From Thalassotalea_F euphylliae (GTDB taxonomy: Bacteria; Pseudomonadota; Gammaproteobacteria; Enterobacterales; Alteromonadaceae): a DNA stretch of 64,000 nt. A program made the position numbers and the translations under genes. Below the pieces are notes generated by a model. It was not told the origin of the DNA and did not search any database. It saw nothing but the letters and a program-made list of their open reading frames with translations. The DNA lies in NCBI RefSeq assembly GCF_042682785.1, contig NZ_JBHUIB010000003.1, positions 186,001-250,000 of the forward strand, given 5' to 3'. This document shows, piece by piece, positions 62,250 through 64,000 of the stretch (position 1 is the stretch's first letter; every line of letters starts with the position of its first letter).

Positions 62250-62325
62250 GTGGCTATAGCTCAGTTGGTAGAGCCCCGGATTGTGATTCCGGTTGTCGTG
62301 GGTTCAAGTCCCATTAGCCACCCCA
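62250..62325 (+). tRNA. tRNA-His (GTG)
   Basis: 76 nt with encoded CCA; the genomic G at 62249 supplies the extra 5' G(-1) of tRNA-His, opposite C at 62322. GTGGCTA pairs with TAGCCAC; loop TTGTGAT gives anticodon GTG at 62283-62285. Confidence 0.97.
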
Positions 62326-62332
62326 TCTTCGT

Positions 62333-62409
62333 CGGTGATTAGCGCAGCTTGGTAGCGCACTTGGTTTGGGTCCAAGGGGTCGTAGGTTCAAATCCTACAT
62401 CACCGACCA
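62333..62409 (+). tRNA. tRNA-Pro (TGG), copy 2
   Basis: Identical over all 77 nt to copy 1; anticodon TGG at 62367-62369. Flanking bases differ, so the duplication is confined to the gene itself and a few neighbouring bases. Confidence 0.97.
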
Positions 62410-62437
62410 CTCTATTCTTCATACCTTACATTTTATG

Positions 62438-62456
62438 TCGTGTTTTACGATTTTTT
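62438..62456 (+). terminator. Weak candidate terminator of the tRNA operon
   Basis: TCGT-GTTTT-ACGA is only a 4-bp stem, but it is followed by six T residues and lies 29 bases after the last tRNA. No better candidate is visible. Confidence 0.4.
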
Positions 62457-62642
62457 AGTAAGATCAATAGATTAATAACCTGTCTGTTGAAACCGCACAA
62501 AACCTCAATTAACTTATTGTTTTTTATATAAAATCAAAATATTTCGGCGATTAACTCGACTCTTGTAAAATCCATGGCTATAATTGCGCGTCATTATTTT
62601 TAATCTGAACATCTTTTATTCAGGTTTTTCCAAGCGCAGAAC

Positions 62643-62690
62643 TTGATTTTTCTGGGCTTAACGCAAAATCAATTTTTGATTTCGCTTGGA
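62643..62690 (+). other. Tig leader with mutually exclusive hairpins
   Basis: AAAATCAA (62665-62672) can pair with TTGATTTT upstream (62643-62650), or its last seven bases can pair with TTGATTT just downstream (62676-62682). An outer pair TCCAAGCG (62629-62636) / CGCTTGGA (62683-62690) encloses both. A TATAAT at 62579-62584 is a possible -10 element upstream. The rest of the 333-base spacer from 62410 shows nothing else. Function not known. Confidence 0.4.
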
Positions 62691-62742
62691 TAGATAGATG
62701 GAAAATAAAGAGCGTAAAAAGACGCTAGTTTGAGGTATATAA

Positions 62743-64000
62743 ATGCAAGTTTCTGTTGAGACTACACAAGGTTTGGAACGTCGTTTAACTATTTCTGTTC
62801 CTGCTGAAAAAGTAGATGTTGAAGTTAAAAATCGTCTTCGTCAGTTAGCTAAGACACAACGCATCAATGGTTTCCGTCCAGGTAAAGTTCCACCATCAGT
62901 TATTCAAAAGCGTTACGGTAAAGCAGTACGTGAAGAAATTACTGGTGAGCTAATGCAACGCAACTTTGTTGAAGCAATTGTTGCTGAGAAGATTAACCCT
63001 GCAGGCCGCCCTAACTTCGTAGCAAAAAGCAATGAAGATGGCCAGCCATTCGAATTCGAAGCAACTTTTGAAGTATACCCAGAAGTTGAAGTAAAGGATT
63101 TAGAGAAAATCGCTGTTGAGCGTCCAGTTGCAGAAGTGACAGACAAAGATATTGATGAAATGTTCGTAACACTTCAAAACCAGCACAAAACGTGGAAAGA
63201 AAACAAGCGTAAGACGAAGAAAGGCGACAAGCTAACTATCGACTTCCTTGGTCGCGTTGACGGTGAAGAGTTTGAAGGCGGTAAAGCTGAGAACTTTGAA
63301 CTTGAACTAGGTGCTGGCCGCATGATCCCAGGTTTCGAAAAAGAAATCACTGGCATGAAAGTAGGCGAAGAAAAAACGATTAACGTAACGTTCCCAGAAG
63401 ACTACCACGCTGAAAACCTAAAAGGTAAAGACGCTGAGTTTGATATCAAAGTGAACAAAACTGAAGGCCCAGTGCTTCCAGAAGTAGACGAAGAGTTTGC
63501 TAAACTATTTGGTGTTGAAGAAGGTGGTGTTGACGCACTTCGTGAAGAAGTAGCTAAAAACATGGGCCGTGAATTGACACAAGCAATCAAGGCTAAAACG
63601 AAAGAGCAAGTTATCGAAGGTTTACTAGAAAGCCATGAAGTAGAATTGCCAGCTGCACTAGTTGCACAAGAAGTTGACGTATTACGCCAACAAGCACTTC
63701 AACGCTTTGGTGGTCAAATGGACCCTAAAAACATGCCTCAGCTTCCAGCTGAAATGTTCGAAGAACAAGCTAAACGTCGCGTTAAAGTAGGTTTATTACT
63801 TGGTGAAGTAATCAAGCTAAACGAGCTGAAAGTAGATGAAGCTAAAGTCAATGAGCTAATCGAATCTGCAGCTTCAGCATACGAAGACCCAGCTGAAGTA
63901 ATCGAATACTACAAAACAAACAAAGAAATGAACCAACAGATGCAAAATGTTGCGCTTGAAGAGCAAGCAGTTGAGTTCGTTTTAGACAAAGCGAAAGTAA
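62743..64000 (+). CDS. tig: Trigger factor (3' end beyond window)
   Basis: Ribosome-bound chaperone and prolyl isomerase that meets nascent chains at the exit tunnel. 419 codons are present with no stop, so perhaps 15 residues are missing from the usual 430-435. N-domain with the ribosome-docking loop G43-F44-R45-P-G-K in INGFRPGKVPP; FKBP-like isomerase domain (about 150-240) with KGDKLTIDFLGRVDGEEFEGG and GRMIPGFEKEITGMKVGEE; then the helical C-terminal chaperone domain. tig is usually followed by clpP-clpX-lon, which would lie beyond the edge. Confidence 0.97.
   Translation, partial: MQVSVETTQGLERRLTISVPAEKVDVEVKNRLRQLAKTQRINGFRPGKVPPSVIQKRYGKAVREEITGELMQRNFVEAIVAEKINPAGRPNFVAKSNEDGQPFEFEATFEVYPEVEVKDLEKIAVERPVAEVTDKDIDEMFVTLQNQHKTWKENKRKTKKGDKLTIDFLGRVDGEEFEGGKAENFELELGAGRMIPGFEKEITGMKVGEEKTINVTFPEDYHAENLKGKDAEFDIKVNKTEGPVLPEVDEEFAKLFGVEEGGVDALREEVAKNMGRELTQAIKAKTKEQVIEGLLESHEVELPAALVAQEVDVLRQQALQRFGGQMDPKNMPQLPAEMFEEQAKRRVKVGLLLGEVIKLNELKVDEAKVNELIESAASAYEDPAEVIEYYKTNKEMNQQMQNVALEEQAVEFVLDKAKV

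Noticed and set aside
62349..62531. 60-codon frame over the second tRNA-Pro
   Set aside because: Begins inside a tRNA gene and has no ribosome-binding site.

Overview
The window is ordinary chromosomal DNA (about 40% GC, dense, mostly single-copy housekeeping genes) from a marine gammaproteobacterium of the order Alteromonadales. It most resembles the Colwelliaceae (Colwellia/Thalassotalea type). The support is gene order (ssrA-smpB-ratAB-bamE-recN-nadK-grpE-dnaKJ; fabB-pdxB-asd-fimV-truA-accD-folC-dedD-cvpA-purF; lpxH-ppiB-cysS-folD-tRNAs-tig), a tmRNA tag ending FALAA, a FimV/HubP polar hub protein and a PEP-CTERM surface protein. The genus assignment is inference. I see no insertion sequence, prophage, integron or CRISPR array.

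Layout. 1-4.6 kb, minus strand: a truncated periplasmic solute-binding protein with two small genes, an orphan MlaC-like protein and a TetR regulator that share a conserved operator, a glycerophosphodiesterase, a small basic protein and a cell-wall amidase. 4.8-9.1 kb: an RND efflux adaptor/pump pair. 9.1-16.7 kb: a secreted protein of unknown function, a MATE transporter, DgkA, a YggN-like protein, a DTW-domain tRNA modification enzyme, a GNAT acetyltransferase, and a LysR regulator divergent from mmsA. 16.9-20.6 kb: a giant PrsT-like TPR protein and a PEP-CTERM protein. 20.9-32.8 kb: translation rescue (tmRNA, SmpB, RatA/RatB), an inserted lipase-like gene with a membrane-anchored partner, BamE, RecN (SOS box), NadK, and the heat-shock genes grpE, dnaK and dnaJ with visible sigma-32 promoters.

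32.9-38.3 kb: two unrecognised exported proteins, an Lrp regulator, NhaA, then EpmC, an ATP-NAD-kinase-like protein and YfcL. 38.4-53.9 kb: MnmC divergent from FabB (with a FabR-like palindrome between them), PdxB, aspartate-semialdehyde dehydrogenase, a 1223-residue FimV/HubP with a recently expanded 31-residue repeat array, and truA-accD-folC-dedD-cvpA-purF. 54-64 kb: a Yip1-family membrane protein, a small unknown gene, MiaE, a DUF885 lipoprotein, LpxH, PpiB, CysS, FolD, a Pro-Arg-His-Pro tRNA operon, and trigger factor running off the right edge.

Functionally much of the window concerns protein quality control and translation: tmRNA/SmpB, DnaK/DnaJ/GrpE, trigger factor, PpiB, EpmC, MnmC, TruA, MiaE and the DTW enzyme. 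Envelope biogenesis is the second theme (BamE, LpxH, AccD, FabB, DgkA, FimV, amidase, RND). The items most worth a second look are the FimV repeat array, the lipase pair inserted in a conserved block, the 104-bp inverted repeat between dnaK and dnaJ, and the PrsT/PEP-CTERM pair without an exosortase nearby. Nothing here is clearly a new defence or mobile system.
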